Source: Rhizophagus irregularis (lineage: Eukaryota > Glomeromycota > Glomeromycetes > Glomerales > Glomeraceae). From it: a stretch of 64,000 nt of DNA. Position numbers and translations under genes: made by a program. The DNA lies in contig NC_089429.1 of assembly GCF_026210795.1 (NCBI RefSeq), positions 5,394,001 to 5,458,000 of the forward strand, in the 5' to 3' direction. A model generated the notes under the pieces. That model did not search any database and had not been told where the DNA came from. It saw only the letters and a program-made list of their open reading frames with translations. Every line of letters starts with the position of its first letter. Positions within the stretch are counted from its first letter, which is position 1. This document shows, piece by piece, positions 1 to 10,390 of this stretch.

Positions 1-560
1 GATCTTTTACTTTCGGTTCTGGTTCTTTCCTCTTTTCTTTTTTGAACCACCTTTTTTCCATTTTTTTTTTCCTCTTTCTTTTTCGGTTTGGTTTTTTTTT
101 CCAACCCGAGAATTTTTTTGGTTTTTTTATTCTTTCCCTGTTTGGTTTGGTTTTTTTTTCCAAACTGAAAATTTTTTTTTTATAAATAATCCTATTGTTT
201 GGTCTTTTAAGACCGATTTTTTTTATATTATTATTTTTTTTGGTCTTTTTTTAGACCATATTATTAATTTATTTTAAAATTTTTTTTTCAGTCTTTTTGG
301 ATCAGATTATTGTTCTTTTTTTTCAGAATTTTTTTCGGTACTTATTTTTTTTTCGGTTCTTTCCTTATCCTTTTTCTTTTCCCCCAAATTTTATTTTTTG
401 CTTTTTTTTTCAATTTTCTTAATTGTTATTTTTTTTTCCCAAACCACATTCTTAAACCATTTAGATTTAGATCAGTGATCGGATTGACGCTGTGGCACCA
501 CGGTAATTGCCTTTTTTCCCGATTCTTATTATTATTAGTAATATTTTCCTAATTATTTTT
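1..560. repeat. T-rich degenerate repeat
   Basis: Long T runs alternate with short blocks such as TCGGTTTGG, CCAACCCGAG and GTCTTTTTAGACC, so the stretch reads as a degenerate low-complexity repeat. Open frames here are phenylalanine/leucine runs produced by T tracts and have no protein character. I see no gene. Confidence 0.6.
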
Positions 561-699
561 TAGGCTCAATATAAATAGACTGAAATAATTTACTTATTTA
601 TTTTTTGTAAAAATAGATCGGTTTAGTAAATTCTATGGGAAAATGTTTTTTCATGACAATAGATTGTTATAATTGATTTTTGGGGGATTGTGAAATATT

Positions 700-1350
700 T
701 TTTTGGGAGGATTGCTAACTGACGCCTGGGCGGTTTTTTATCAAATATGTCACATGATGTACAAATTTATTAGTCGGCTGATGGCTGATTTTTTAACTTG
801 GCTATTTTGATCGGTTAAACTTAAATTTTATTGCGATGATATTTATAAAAAAAAAATTTTTTTGCATATTTATTCAAAATAATCTTATTTGATAAAATTT
901 TATTTGCAAATATTAAAATTTAAGCCACACATTTACGATTTTAAAGAAAAAAATCACTGTATTTAAACAATAACAATAAATAAAAAGATAAATAAATTAC
1001 AATGACCAAGGAGAAAGATGCTAATAAAAAAATGAAATAACAATGGAGTAATGGAAAGTAATAGAAGATGAAAGAGAAAAAAAGAGTAATGAGAAGCAAA
1101 AAGGAGAAATAGGATATGATGAGAGATGAAAAGTAGTGATAGGAAACGAAAAGAAGTGACGGGAGACGAAGAGGAGTGATGGGAGGTAAAAAGGAGTGAT
1201 GGGAGACGAAGAGGAGTGATGGGAAGTAAAAAGGAGTGATGGGAGACGAAGAGGAGTAATGGGAAGTAAAAAGGAGTGATGGGAGACGTAAAGAATTGAT
1301 GAGAAGATGAAGAGGAGTGATGGGAGACGTGTGTTATTATTACTCTCTTT
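700..1350 (+). repeat. Dispersed repeat, copy 1 (with AG-rich GGGAGACGAAGAGGAGTGAT ladder)
   Basis: The segment runs from a GACGCCTGGGCGG block, through CAAATATGTCACATGATGTA and GCAAATATTAAAATTTAAG, into a purine-rich ladder at 1090-1330 that repeats a GATGGGAGACGAAGAGGAGT-type unit of about 20-40 bp. The same order of blocks recurs in the same orientation at 25020-25820, so it is a dispersed repeat of roughly 600-800 bp. No coding capacity was recognised. Confidence 0.7.
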
Positions 1351-1800
1351 ATTACTCTCTTACTTGATGGGCAAGTATCATTCCCGCTGCAACGCGACAG
1401 GTTACATCTAGTATATACTATTAAAATTTAATATTGACAATAGTATATAATCTATAATGTGATGAACAATAATTTTTAATGTTAAGTTTCGGAGAAATCC
1501 CCCTATTTATATAAAATTATGTATCACGTGTATGTGATATAATCCGCAGTTCGATCAACTAAATTTTTTTTAACCTTTTTTTTAACCTTTTTTTTTAACA
1601 TTTTTTTTTTAAACTTTTTTTTTGAACCTTTTTTTTCATTTTTCCCTTTTCTTTCATTCGCCCCTTCATTTCCCTTCATACCCTTCTTTTGTCTCTCCTT
1701 TATTCTTTCCTTTTCCTTCCCTTCTCTTTTCCCTTTACTTTTACATTTCCCATTTCTTTTTTTTCTTTTTTCCGACCTTTTGTTGAAAAATCTTACTAGC
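1351..1800. other. Intergenic, T-rich; no gene seen
   Basis: Contains a short tandem TTTTTTTAACC run at 1565-1640 followed by a pyrimidine-rich CCTTTTCTTTC stretch. Nothing gene-like is visible. Confidence 0.5.
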
Positions 1801-3420
1801 TATCTCTCCTTAGATGCGAACTTCGGTAAATTTGTCTTTTTTTTTAATTGTTTATTTTTTAACTAACGATTTCTAATAGTTGTTTTTCTTACTTTTTTTT
1901 AGACGATTTAGTTCTTCGGCTATTTTGACACGTGGGAATAAGGTGGAAATTTTTTTTTTTCTTAATTATCTATTTCAATGAAACGTTTTTAACATTTCAA
2001 CTTTTTTCTTTTTTTTTTAGGCAGTTCTTTCGGTCTTTTTAGACGCAAATCTCGGTAAGTTATTCAATTTTTTTTTTTAATTGTTTTGTTTTAACGAACA
2101 GATTCTAACAATTCGTTTACTTTCTTTTATCTAGGCGATTCTTTTAATTTTCTTTGGATATAGGATTCTGGTATGATATTTTTTGTTTTTTTTTTTGTTT
2201 TTTCTTTAATTATTTTATTTAATGAACTTTATTAATAGTTCGTTTTTCTTCTTTTAGAGTTGCCAATTCTCTTTGGAAATAGAAATGAGTGTCCATCTCT
2301 TGTGGAAATAGAGGTAGGTTTTTTTTTATAGTTTGTTGTTTTTTTTTGTTTTCGTCTTTGGTACTAAATTTTCTTCTTTTTAGGACTTATCTATCGGATA
2401 TGTGGGATTTTGGTGAGAAATCAGACAATATTTTTTAATGTTTCTTTATATTTTTTTAACGAACCGTTTTTTAATATTTTGGGGTTTCTTTTTTTTAGGT
2501 GACCGGATCTTAAAAGTATTGTATCAGAACTTTCTTTGAAATTATTCCTTTTAACGAAACATTTTACTAACGTTTTGATATTTCTCCTTTTTTTTAGGCA
2601 ACAGATCTTTGAAAAATGTTAATTTCAGTAAGTATTGAAACTTTTCTTTGAACTTATTCCTTTAACAAAACATTTTATTAACCTTTCAATATTCTCTTTT
2701 TTTTAGGTTGAGCGTGTCTTGGACACGTGAAGTTTTTTATAGGTAAACGAAATACAACAAATTGCCCGAATCTTTGAAAAAAATGGTTAGACCAAATATA
2801 TTTAATATATATGAATATTGAATTTTTTTTAGAAAAGAACAATTATTTATTTGATTTAAAAGATTTTTTTTAATTTATACTTTAATGAAACGTTTTACTA
2901 ACGTTCTCTTTTTTTTAGACGGCCAGTACCTGGGCGCGTATTGTTTCGGTAAGGGATTCCAAAATATATTTTATTAATTTAATTCTTTTAGTGAAACGTT
3001 TTACTAACATTTCAATTTTCTCTTTTTTTTTATATGCAGTCAAGTCCTTGGACGCGCAGAATTTTGGTAGGGGATTCTTTCTTTAACGAAACGCGGAATT
3101 GGTAAGTTTTTTCTCTGCTTTAGTTTATTTATTCTAACGAAATTTATTTTAACATTCCAAATTTTATTCTTTTTTTTGATAGGCCTGAACGTATGGATTT
3201 TGAAAAATTTCTTTTTTTAGACAGATTTAGAACGTGGATTTTGGTAGGAAGACGAATATGTTTTTTAATCTTTTTATTTAACGTTAACAAAATGTTTCTA
3301 ACATTTCGTTCTTTTCCTTTTTTTAGACGAGTGTGTTGGTTTTCAGATTTTGGCAAGTATTTTCTTTATCTTTAATTATATTAACGAACAGTTACTAATG
3401 TATAATTTCTTTAATAGCGT
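1800..3420 (+). repeat. Tandem ladder of about 12 micro-exon-like cassettes
   Basis: About twelve units of roughly 110-150 bp follow one another. Each has a T-run ending in AG (for example 2019-2020, 2133-2134, 2256-2257, 2382-2383, 2497-2498, 2596-2597, 2705-2706, 2917-2918, 3038-3039, 3219-3220, 3325-3326). Next comes a 22-56 nt non-T-rich segment, and then a donor-like GTAAGT/GTAGGT/GTAAGG (for example 2055, 2171, 2314, 2413, 2743, 2949, 3067, 3243; a GC donor near 3353). Between donor and next AG lies a recurrent TTAACGAAACG...TTACTAAC...TTTCAA block that looks like a branch-site region. The inserts share ends such as GATTTTG and GGACGCG. Either this is an expanded exon-intron array of an unknown gene or a repeat that mimics one. 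No long product can be read with confidence. Confidence 0.6.
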
Positions 3421-3721
3421 TTACATCAAAAAAAGATGAAGAATGGTGAAGAGAGGAGTATTTAAAGGAGGATAGAGGAAATGTATTTTACAATTAAAAT
3501 TACAGATGTATTTTTACAATAAAATTTACAATATATTTTACAATAATTTGTTACAATTTATATTAAATATACATATTAATAAATTAATATTACAATTAAT
3601 ATTATATAACTATTGTACGATGTCCCTACAAGACCAATAACGAGTATCTTAACATGGTTTGTATATAATGTACTGTAATATTAATTTTACAATACATTTA
3701 AAAAATTTTAAGTTGTTAGCA

Positions 3722-4255
3722 AAGAAATTACGCAAATACTAAATTGATGGTAAGAATTTCATTTATTGGTATTTTATTCAATGATAAAGGCTTTAAATAT
3801 TTATAATTTTCTTCTTTTTCTTTGTTTTATTAAAAAAAAAGAATGTAATCGTTGCCAAGGAACTAAGTCGTATTGTTCAAAACGAAAGTATGTATGATAA
3901 AAATATGAAGAAAAACTCATTTTTTACTAGCATGTACTATAACTTTTTTTATTATTATGTAGATATTAGAACGTATTCGCTTCATCCTGGTGTAATTAAT
4001 ACAAATATCAATCACATGAATAACAGATATACAACTTATTTTATAAATTTAGTAGTAATGATGTTTGAAATATCAGCTGAACAAGGTGCCATCAATACTC
4101 TTTATCCTGTACTTTCTCCCGAAAATAAAGAAACAGGAGAGTACTATAACGAAGGAATTAAACAGGAGCCAAGTAAAGTTGCAAATGATCAAGAAGTTGC
4201 AGATAAATTGTGGAAAGTTTCTGAACAATTATTAAGAGAACGTGGATTGATTTAA
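3722..4255 (+). pseudogene. SDR copy A, 5'-truncated
   Basis: Only the 3' part of the SDR gene family is present: the last nine codons of exon 4 (NYANTKLM, retaining the catalytic Y and K, ending 3749), exon 5 (3842-3887) and exon 6 (3963-4255, HPG motif and a stop after RERGLI). Splice sites are intact. Exons 1-3 and most of exon 4 are missing; sequence upstream of about 3722 is unrelated repeat. It is closest to copy B at 7020 (shared NNRYTTYFINL block). Whether it is transcribed from an outside promoter cannot be told. Confidence 0.85.
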
Positions 4256-4854
4256 ATATCAAGTTTTCTTTGTTTTCTTCTTGTATTACACAGTAACATT
4301 TTAAATAGATAAATATAAATATTGTATGTGTTTTTAAAGAATAGTATAAAAAATAAATTCTTTATTTGATAATATTAAAATTAATGAATATTTCATTATT
4401 CGCGTGTTATATATAATTTATATCAAATCATTAGTCGCGTGGAATGATCCTATATGTTCTATCGAATATTCTCAAAAAAAATTTTCGAGGTTTTTATTAT
4501 GAAAATCTCGGACATGTGATAATTTTAAAGTAGAGCCTTAATTCGTTACGTTTGAATAATACTTGAATAAACAAATTATAATTTACATTTTCGAATAAAT
4601 TAACTGAGTTTTATGTTCATGTTTAATAATAGACATCGATAAATAACTAAAAAAAATATGTTCAAGCTAATGGAAATTTTTTAACTTGGTTGATGAATTT
4701 GAAGCTGCCGATCAACTCTGCAATTTCATTTAATTATTTCTTTTGTTCAGGTGATAATGATGATGTAATATCGAATAGGTAAATACCAACTAACCCTTTC
4801 AACCATTTTAAATTTTTTTAAAAAATTTACTTATTGTACATTATCTATAATTAG
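4256..4854. other. Intergenic; no gene seen
   Basis: AT-rich spacer after SDR copy A with an AATAAA-type signal near 4350. No coding or repeat structure was recognised. A short T-rich tract before 4855 ends in TTAG, probably the acceptor of the kinase relic. Confidence 0.4.
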
Positions 4855-6040
4855 GAATGGATCAAAAAGAAAATAAAAGATGTTGAATATAGCGAATTTA
4901 AAGACGTTAAAGAAATTGGTAAAAGAGGATTTGGTGTTGTAAATAGGGTGGCAACTAATGATGGAATGCAAGTTGCACTTAAAAGCATTATCGAGAAGAA
5001 AACTTCAAAACTTGAAGATGATGATATTAAAAAGTTTGTAAATGAGGTAAAAAATTTTATTTTTGTCAATTTACTGTATACAAAGTTAAAATTTAACATA
5101 TTATGCTCATTTCATTCTTTATTCAGATAAAACTTGTTCGTATGGTTGGTTTTCATCAATGTCAATGGCTTTCTTGGAATATCAAAGGGTTATTAAAAAT
5201 TTTATTAATAATTTAAACATTAACAACTTTTAAAATTACATTAATCTATTTAAATGAATAGATGATATCGGGAATTATATTATGGTATTGGAATATGCCA
5301 ATGAAGGAAATTTAAGAGACTATTTGATAAATGAAAAAATGGAGAGATTTAAGGAAGAAAGATTCATTAGAATGGAAGGATAAGATTCTTATGGCATATG
5401 ATGTTACTTGTGGATTAAATGTTTACAATCCAAAGACATAATCCATAGAAACTTGGTAAACCAATAATTTTTATAATACATTTAATATTTAACGTATCGT
5501 TTCGTTAAATAATGTTAATAATTATAACACACAAAAAACATATTAGTGAATAGTGAATAATGGTGGATTATTAACTAAACAACTAATGGAATTACATCTA
5601 GCTAGTACTGTAGTAGTTCAGTAGCTACTAGGATGAGAATGATTGAATATATTGAACCACAATGTAAACTATAAAAGAGACAAAAAATCTGATATTTATA
5701 GTTTAGGTGTTCTATTTTGGGAAATTATAAGTGGACATCCTCCTTTTTTCAAAAAGTATCTTTGCATTATGTCGTTGCATTTGTGGTGGTTATAGAGAAG
5801 AACCAATTGAAGGTACGCTTTTAGAGTATAGTCAACTTTATCAAAAATGCTGGGGTAGAGATACGACTATCTCTCGTGGAATCGAAATCGCAACCTGTGT
5901 ATTTCATATGTCTCAACTTCGCGAAAATTACAACTTCCCATATATTGCTACTTGTTGGGTGGCAGCACATCAATTTTAGAACAACTTAACAGAATATTTA
6001 ATGATAAATTTAAGGTTGTAGACCAAATTTTGTAACCTGT
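4855..6040 (+). pseudogene. Protein kinase (TKL/Ser-Thr type) relic
   Basis: Sequential kinase subdomains are readable but in different frames. 4855-5046 carries a glycine loop (GKRGFGVV) and the VALK lysine and ends at a donor GTAAAA. 5127-5190 carries IKLVRMVGFH, corresponding to the alphaC region. About 5262-5380 reads IMVLEYANEGNLRDYL (hinge). About 5385-5460 is the catalytic-loop region, where the usual HRDL appears as HRNL. 5560-5760 reads DKKSDIYSLGVLFWEIISG (subdomains IX). 5815-5860 reads GTLLEYSQLYQKCW (C-lobe). Frames change between blocks, several stops occur, and no DFG motif was found, so it is a dead copy. The wording of the motifs resembles the large kinase expansion of Rhizophagus-type fungi. 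Confidence 0.8.
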
Positions 6041-6104
6041 TGATTGCGAATTAAATGAAAATATAACGTAACGAGTCAAATGGTAAAAAAAAGTCAGAAC
6101 GATA

Positions 6105-6205
6105 TGATGGTGGTAATAATTATTAATAATAATGATGACGGTAGTGCTGATGGTGATGATGATGGCGATGGTGATGGTGATCGTGATCGTAGTAGTGGAG
6201 CTAAG
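6105..6205. repeat. GATGGT-type trinucleotide microsatellite
   Basis: Imperfect GATGGT/GATGAT/GTGATC repeats. The serine/proline-rich frame on the opposite strand is a by-product of this repeat and is not called as a gene. Confidence 0.7.
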
Positions 6206-7019
6206 GGCAAAACAGACATAAAATTCTCTTTATAACATTTTCCGAATGTGAAGAATATTTTCAAGAATTTGTAATCCGTGTTCATTTAATGCAAAAATTG
6301 ATAAATATGCTGATTCTAGACGAAAGAGGTACAACATAGTAGTATACACGCTATAAACAATTGGAATATTCATATCCGTATCCGAGAATATATTATATCA
6401 GGTGGGTTGTTCACGAGTGGAGGAGGGGAGGACAAATGTCGAAACCATTGTGCTTGAATTCTGAGGACAGCATTTCTATGTAATAACTGAACCTATCTCG
6501 TCATCCGAATAAATTATCTAGTTTTAGGTTTCTACCGAATCATTTTTATTACATTTAATTAAAATAAATAAAATTATTGTTATTTTTATAATGGCTGTTA
6601 ATAAAAACTATGATAAGATAAATGAATACTTATTAATATATTCATTGACCAATTACTTTGGATATTACTTTCTGGTCATTTGATCATTTAAAGGATCATC
6701 ATTTGTCATTTGATTTTGATTGGTTGACATCTTATCACATGATTTAATTGAAATTATACCCTGAATACTAGTAAATTTTAGAATCGGAACATGATCGGCA
6801 TCGGCCGATAATTTATCCGAATTTTATTTGTCGTTATCCCTAATTATAATTAATACTTATCTAATATTGTATTACACACATTCAAATAAATTCCCATGTA
6901 TTGAATGTTGTGTACTTTTTCGTGGAATAATTTGTTTCCGAATAATTTATTCCGTACTTATAAAAAGAAATTGAAATCTACAATAATTATTTTAGTTTTT
7001 TTTAAATTAAAAAAAAAAA
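6206..7019. other. Intergenic upstream of SDR copy B
   Basis: No gene was recognised. A TATA-like CTTATAAAAAG lies near 6957, about 60 bp before the start of copy B, at the same spacing as the TATATAAAG boxes of the other copies. The conserved GCTCAAA tail of those boxes is missing here, so this promoter differs. Confidence 0.4.
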
Positions 7020-8413
7020 ATGCCAGTCAAATTAGATAATAATTACGATTTGTCAGGATACGTTATAATTCTTACTGGTGCGACTGATGGTAAATAAATT
7101 CAACTCCACTTAAAATAATTCAATCACTTTGCTTACATTTTATATTATTTATTAGGTATCGGTAAAGATATGGCAAGAATTTTAGCTGGATTTAATCCAA
7201 AACGATTGATTTTACCAGTTCGTAATAAAGAAAAAGGAAATATTTTATTAGAATATATTAAATCTTCTAATGGACATGCAAAGAATGTTGAAATTTGGGA
7301 AATGGATTTAGCAGATTTACAAAGTGTAAAAAACTTTGCTAATAAATTCATCAAAGAAGTTGGAGAATTACATATGTTATTAAATAATGCAGGTAATCTT
7401 CGGAGTCCCTTGCAACGGACTTATTGCCCAATACTTTCATGCTGGAGGGAGTAGACTACCTTCACCTACCAATTTTTCTGGAAGTAAGTTTCGAAGCGAA
7501 ACTTGGTTATTAATACTATTGCATTTTTTATCTGTATTTATCTATTCGACGTATCTTTCGCCGTAGGAGTAATGTCTAGCAATCAAGTTATTAAAACAAA
7601 GGATAACCTTGAAATACAATTTCAGGTAAATTTATTATTATTTTTTTATCTACAAATCGTTTGTATAGCATTCGCTTTATAACATTCATATATTATTATA
7701 GGTCAACCATTTAGCGCCATTTTTACTTACTTTATTGTTATTGGATACAATAAAAAAATCGGTTTCCGCTGAATTACCCGGAAAAATTGCATTTACTAGC
7801 TCATCTGGTCATTTCAATGGCGAGATTGACTTTGACAACTTAAATCTCGAAAAACGTTCTAGCTACTGGCATCCTATTAAAGGAAATTACGGAAATACTA
7901 AATTGATGGTAAGTATTTCATTTATTGGTATTTTATTCAATGATAAAGACTTAAATTTTTACGTTTTTCTTCTTTTCCTTTTTTTTTTAAAAAAAAGAAT
8001 GTTATTGTTGCCAAGGAACTAAGTCGTATTGTTCAAAACGAAAGTATGTATGACAAAAATATGAAGAAAACTCATTTTTTACTAGCATGCATGTACTGTA
8101 ACTTTTTTTTAATTATGTAGATATTAGAACGTATTCGCTTCATCCTGGTATAATTAGTACAAATTTAAACCACATGAATAACAGATATACAACTTATTTT
8201 ATAAATTTATTGATAATGATGTTTGAAATATCAGCTGAACAAGGTGCCATTAATACTCTTTATCCTGTACTTTCTCCCGAAAATAAAGAAACAGGAGAAT
8301 ACTATAACGAAGGAATTAAACAGGAGCCAAATAAAATTGCTAATGATCAAGAAGTTGCAAATAAATTGTGGAAAGTTTCTGAACAATTATTAAGAGAACA
8401 TGGGTTGATTTAA
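7020..8413 (+). CDS. SDR copy B: short-chain dehydrogenase/reductase, 303 aa
   Basis: Six exons: 7020-7089, 7156-7392, 7567-7625, 7702-7908, 7998-8043 and 8121-8413. Joined they give 303 residues, normal for a classical SDR. The Rossmann fold signature TGATDGIG is at residues 19-26. A basic ARN-type motif (here VRN) after the second strand suggests NADP(H). An acidic D74 follows the third strand, NNAG is at 100-103, the catalytic serine is in TSS (154-156), and Y185-x3-K189 is the catalytic pair, with HPG in exon 6. The family oxidises or reduces alcohol/ketone groups on small or lipid substrates; the substrate here is unknown. The nearest known groups are retinol-dehydrogenase/WWOX-like SDRs. 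No signal peptide is seen. Intron 2 (174 bp) is longer than in the other copies because of an inserted segment near 7400-7500. All introns are GT-AG and the start ATG follows an A-run. Confidence 0.9.
7395..7515 (+). repeat. Insert within intron 2 of SDR copy B
   Basis: Compared with the same intron in copies C-I, copy B holds about 100 extra bp with a base composition richer in G+C (blocks CTTCGGAGTCCC, GCTGGAGGGAGTAG, CTTCACCTACC, GTTTCGAAGCGAAACTTGG). The inner TTCGAAGCGAA part is a small palindrome. It is probably a fragment of a dispersed repeat; no terminal repeats or target duplication could be defined. Confidence 0.45.
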
Positions 8414-9088
8414 ATACCAAGTTTGCTTTTTTCTTTGTAACAATTTTTTTGTACACACAGTAAATATAAGTTAACTTCAGTTATTATAAATAGTATATAC
8501 CAGTATGTGTTTTTAAAGAATAATATAAAATAAATCCTTTATCCAATATTACTGTATTTACGACTTACAACATTTTACTACGGTAAACGGAATTAAATTA
8601 TTTACGACATACTGTATTACTGTATGTACTCATTATACTGTAAATGATATAATTAGGGAATTTCGGTGGCACCTATACCGAGATGAGAGCTCTTGAAAAA
8701 TAAAGAAACGCGAAAATAGTGTAATGAAAGACTCAAATAAAGTTGTATTAAATATTTGCGTAGATAATAGTTACACAAGCACATGCAAGTGACACTCGGG
8801 ACATTCGGCAATACTCGGTAAAATTCAGAGTCAGACTAAGATAAAAATTATATCGTTAAATTCGGAGCACTGATCCGAGTATATGCCGAGTTACTTTCGG
8901 CAAGTGATTAAAGTGTCACCCGTATCTTATGAAAACAGCAGTAATGAAAATGTGAAATGATGTACAACCGAGTTTCTTTTATTATCCTTATTACGCGCTG
9001 CGGATATGAACAGTCAATTTATCTATTTAAAGCTCAAAATTCTCACTTGAAGTTCTAAACTGTCGACTCCAAAAAAAAAAAAAAAAAA
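8414..9088 (+). repeat. Upstream segment of SDR copy C, shared with copies D and E
   Basis: From about 8545 (ACTGTATTTACGACTTACAA) to the start codon, the sequence is collinear with 18370-19026 and, apart from two MITE insertions, with 28320-29752. It includes CACCTATACCGAGATGAGAG, GACACTCGG and GATCCGAGTATATG blocks. The similarity shows that the upstream region was duplicated together with the gene. Copy C has lost part of the TTGAATCTGA segment present in D and E. Confidence 0.8.
9024..9038 (+). promoter_or_regulatory. TATA-like core promoter of SDR copy C
   Basis: TATTTAAAGCTCAAA, about 65 bp before the ATG. The same TA-rich box plus GCTCAAA appears at a matching position in copies D, E, F and H, so it is probably the core promoter of the family. 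Confidence 0.6.
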
Positions 9089-10390
9089 ATGCCAGTTAAA
9101 TTAGAAATTCAAGATTTGTCGAAATATGTTATAATACTTACTGGTGCAACTGATGGTAAAATATTTTTTTTCAAAATTAAAATTTTTCTTAGTATGATAA
9201 TAATTCTTTTTATTTAATTTTAAGGCATCGGTAAAGAAATGGCGAGGATTTTAGCCAAATCTAATCCCAAGCGATTGATTTTACCGGCTCGTAATATAGA
9301 AAAAGGAAATAAGTTATTAGAATATATTAAATCTTCTAATGGGAATGCAAACAATGTTGAAATTTGGGAAATGGATCTAGCAGATTTACAAAGTGTAAAA
9401 AACTTTGCTAATAAATTCATTAAAGAAGTTGGAGAATTACATATTTTAATTAATAATGCAGGTAAAAAAAAAAAATGAAAATAAAAATAGCGACTTATTA
9501 ATCACGTTTCACGTTTATATATTTACTTATTTGAAATATTTTGTAGGAATAGTCGTTCAGAATCAAATAATTAAAACGAAGGATAACCTGGAATTACAAT
9601 TTCAGGTAATTAATTTACTACCTTTTTTTTTCAAGTCGTTTATTTTTGATATTCGCTTATTAACTTTTATACATTATTCAGGTCAATCATTTAGCACAAT
9701 TTTTACTTACTTTATTGTTATTGGATACAATAAAAAAATCGGTTTCTGCTGAATTACCTGGAAAAATTGCATTAACTAGTTCAGAAGCAAATCAGTTTGG
9801 AGAAATTGATTTTGATAATTTAAACCTTGAAAAAGGTAATTACTGGAATCCTATTAAATCCTATGGAAATACGAAATTGATGGTAATTATTTAAATCAAA
9901 TTTCATTTTTAATAGTTTTAAATCTTATTAAAAAAATTTTATTATTTTTGATTTTTGATTTTTTTTTAAAAAAGAAAGTTATTGTTGCCAAGGAATTAGG
10001 CCGTTTAGTTCAAAACGATAGTAAGTATTATAAAAAAAAAAAATTTTTTTACAGCATGAAAGAAAAATGTTTTAACTCTTTTCTTTTAAACATGTAGATA
10101 TTACAACATATTCGCTTCATCCTGGTATGATTAGTACAAATATAAACCACATGAATAACAGATATACAACTTATTTAGTAAATTTATTAGCAATGGTGTT
10201 TGGAATAACAGCTGAACAAGGTGCCATCAATACTCTCTATCCCGTATTTTCTCTCGAAAATAAAGAAACGGGAAAATATTATAATGAAGGTATTGAAAAG
10301 GAACCAAATAAAGTTGCTAATGATCAAGAAGTTGCAAAGAAACTATGGGATGTTTCTGAAAAAATATTAAAAGATCATGGAATGATCTAG
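9089..10390 (+). CDS. SDR copy C: short-chain dehydrogenase/reductase, 300 aa (mosaic)
   Basis: Exons 9089-9155, 9225-9461, 9547-9605, 9682-9882, 9975-10020 and 10098-10390 join to 300 residues with all SDR motifs intact (TGATDGIG, NNAG, TSS, YGNTK, HPG). Exon 5 begins AAA GTT, giving KVIVA where the other copies have NVIVA. The copy is a mosaic. Exons 1-3 and the last 55 residues match copies D/E. Exon 4 (SSEANQFGE...NYWNPIKSYG) matches copy F. The segment after HPG (HMNNRYTTYLVNLL) matches copies A/B. This suggests gene conversion or unequal crossing-over in the array. Function is as for copy B. Confidence 0.9.

Noticed and set aside
310-552. 80-codon Phe/Leu-rich frame
   Set aside because: Produced by T homopolymers in a low-complexity repeat; no protein character or splice context.
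9220-9420. Minus-strand frames over SDR exon 2 in every copy (MNLLAKFFTLCKSA type)
   Set aside because: Antisense shadows of the conserved exon 2; they recur only because the sense exon is conserved.
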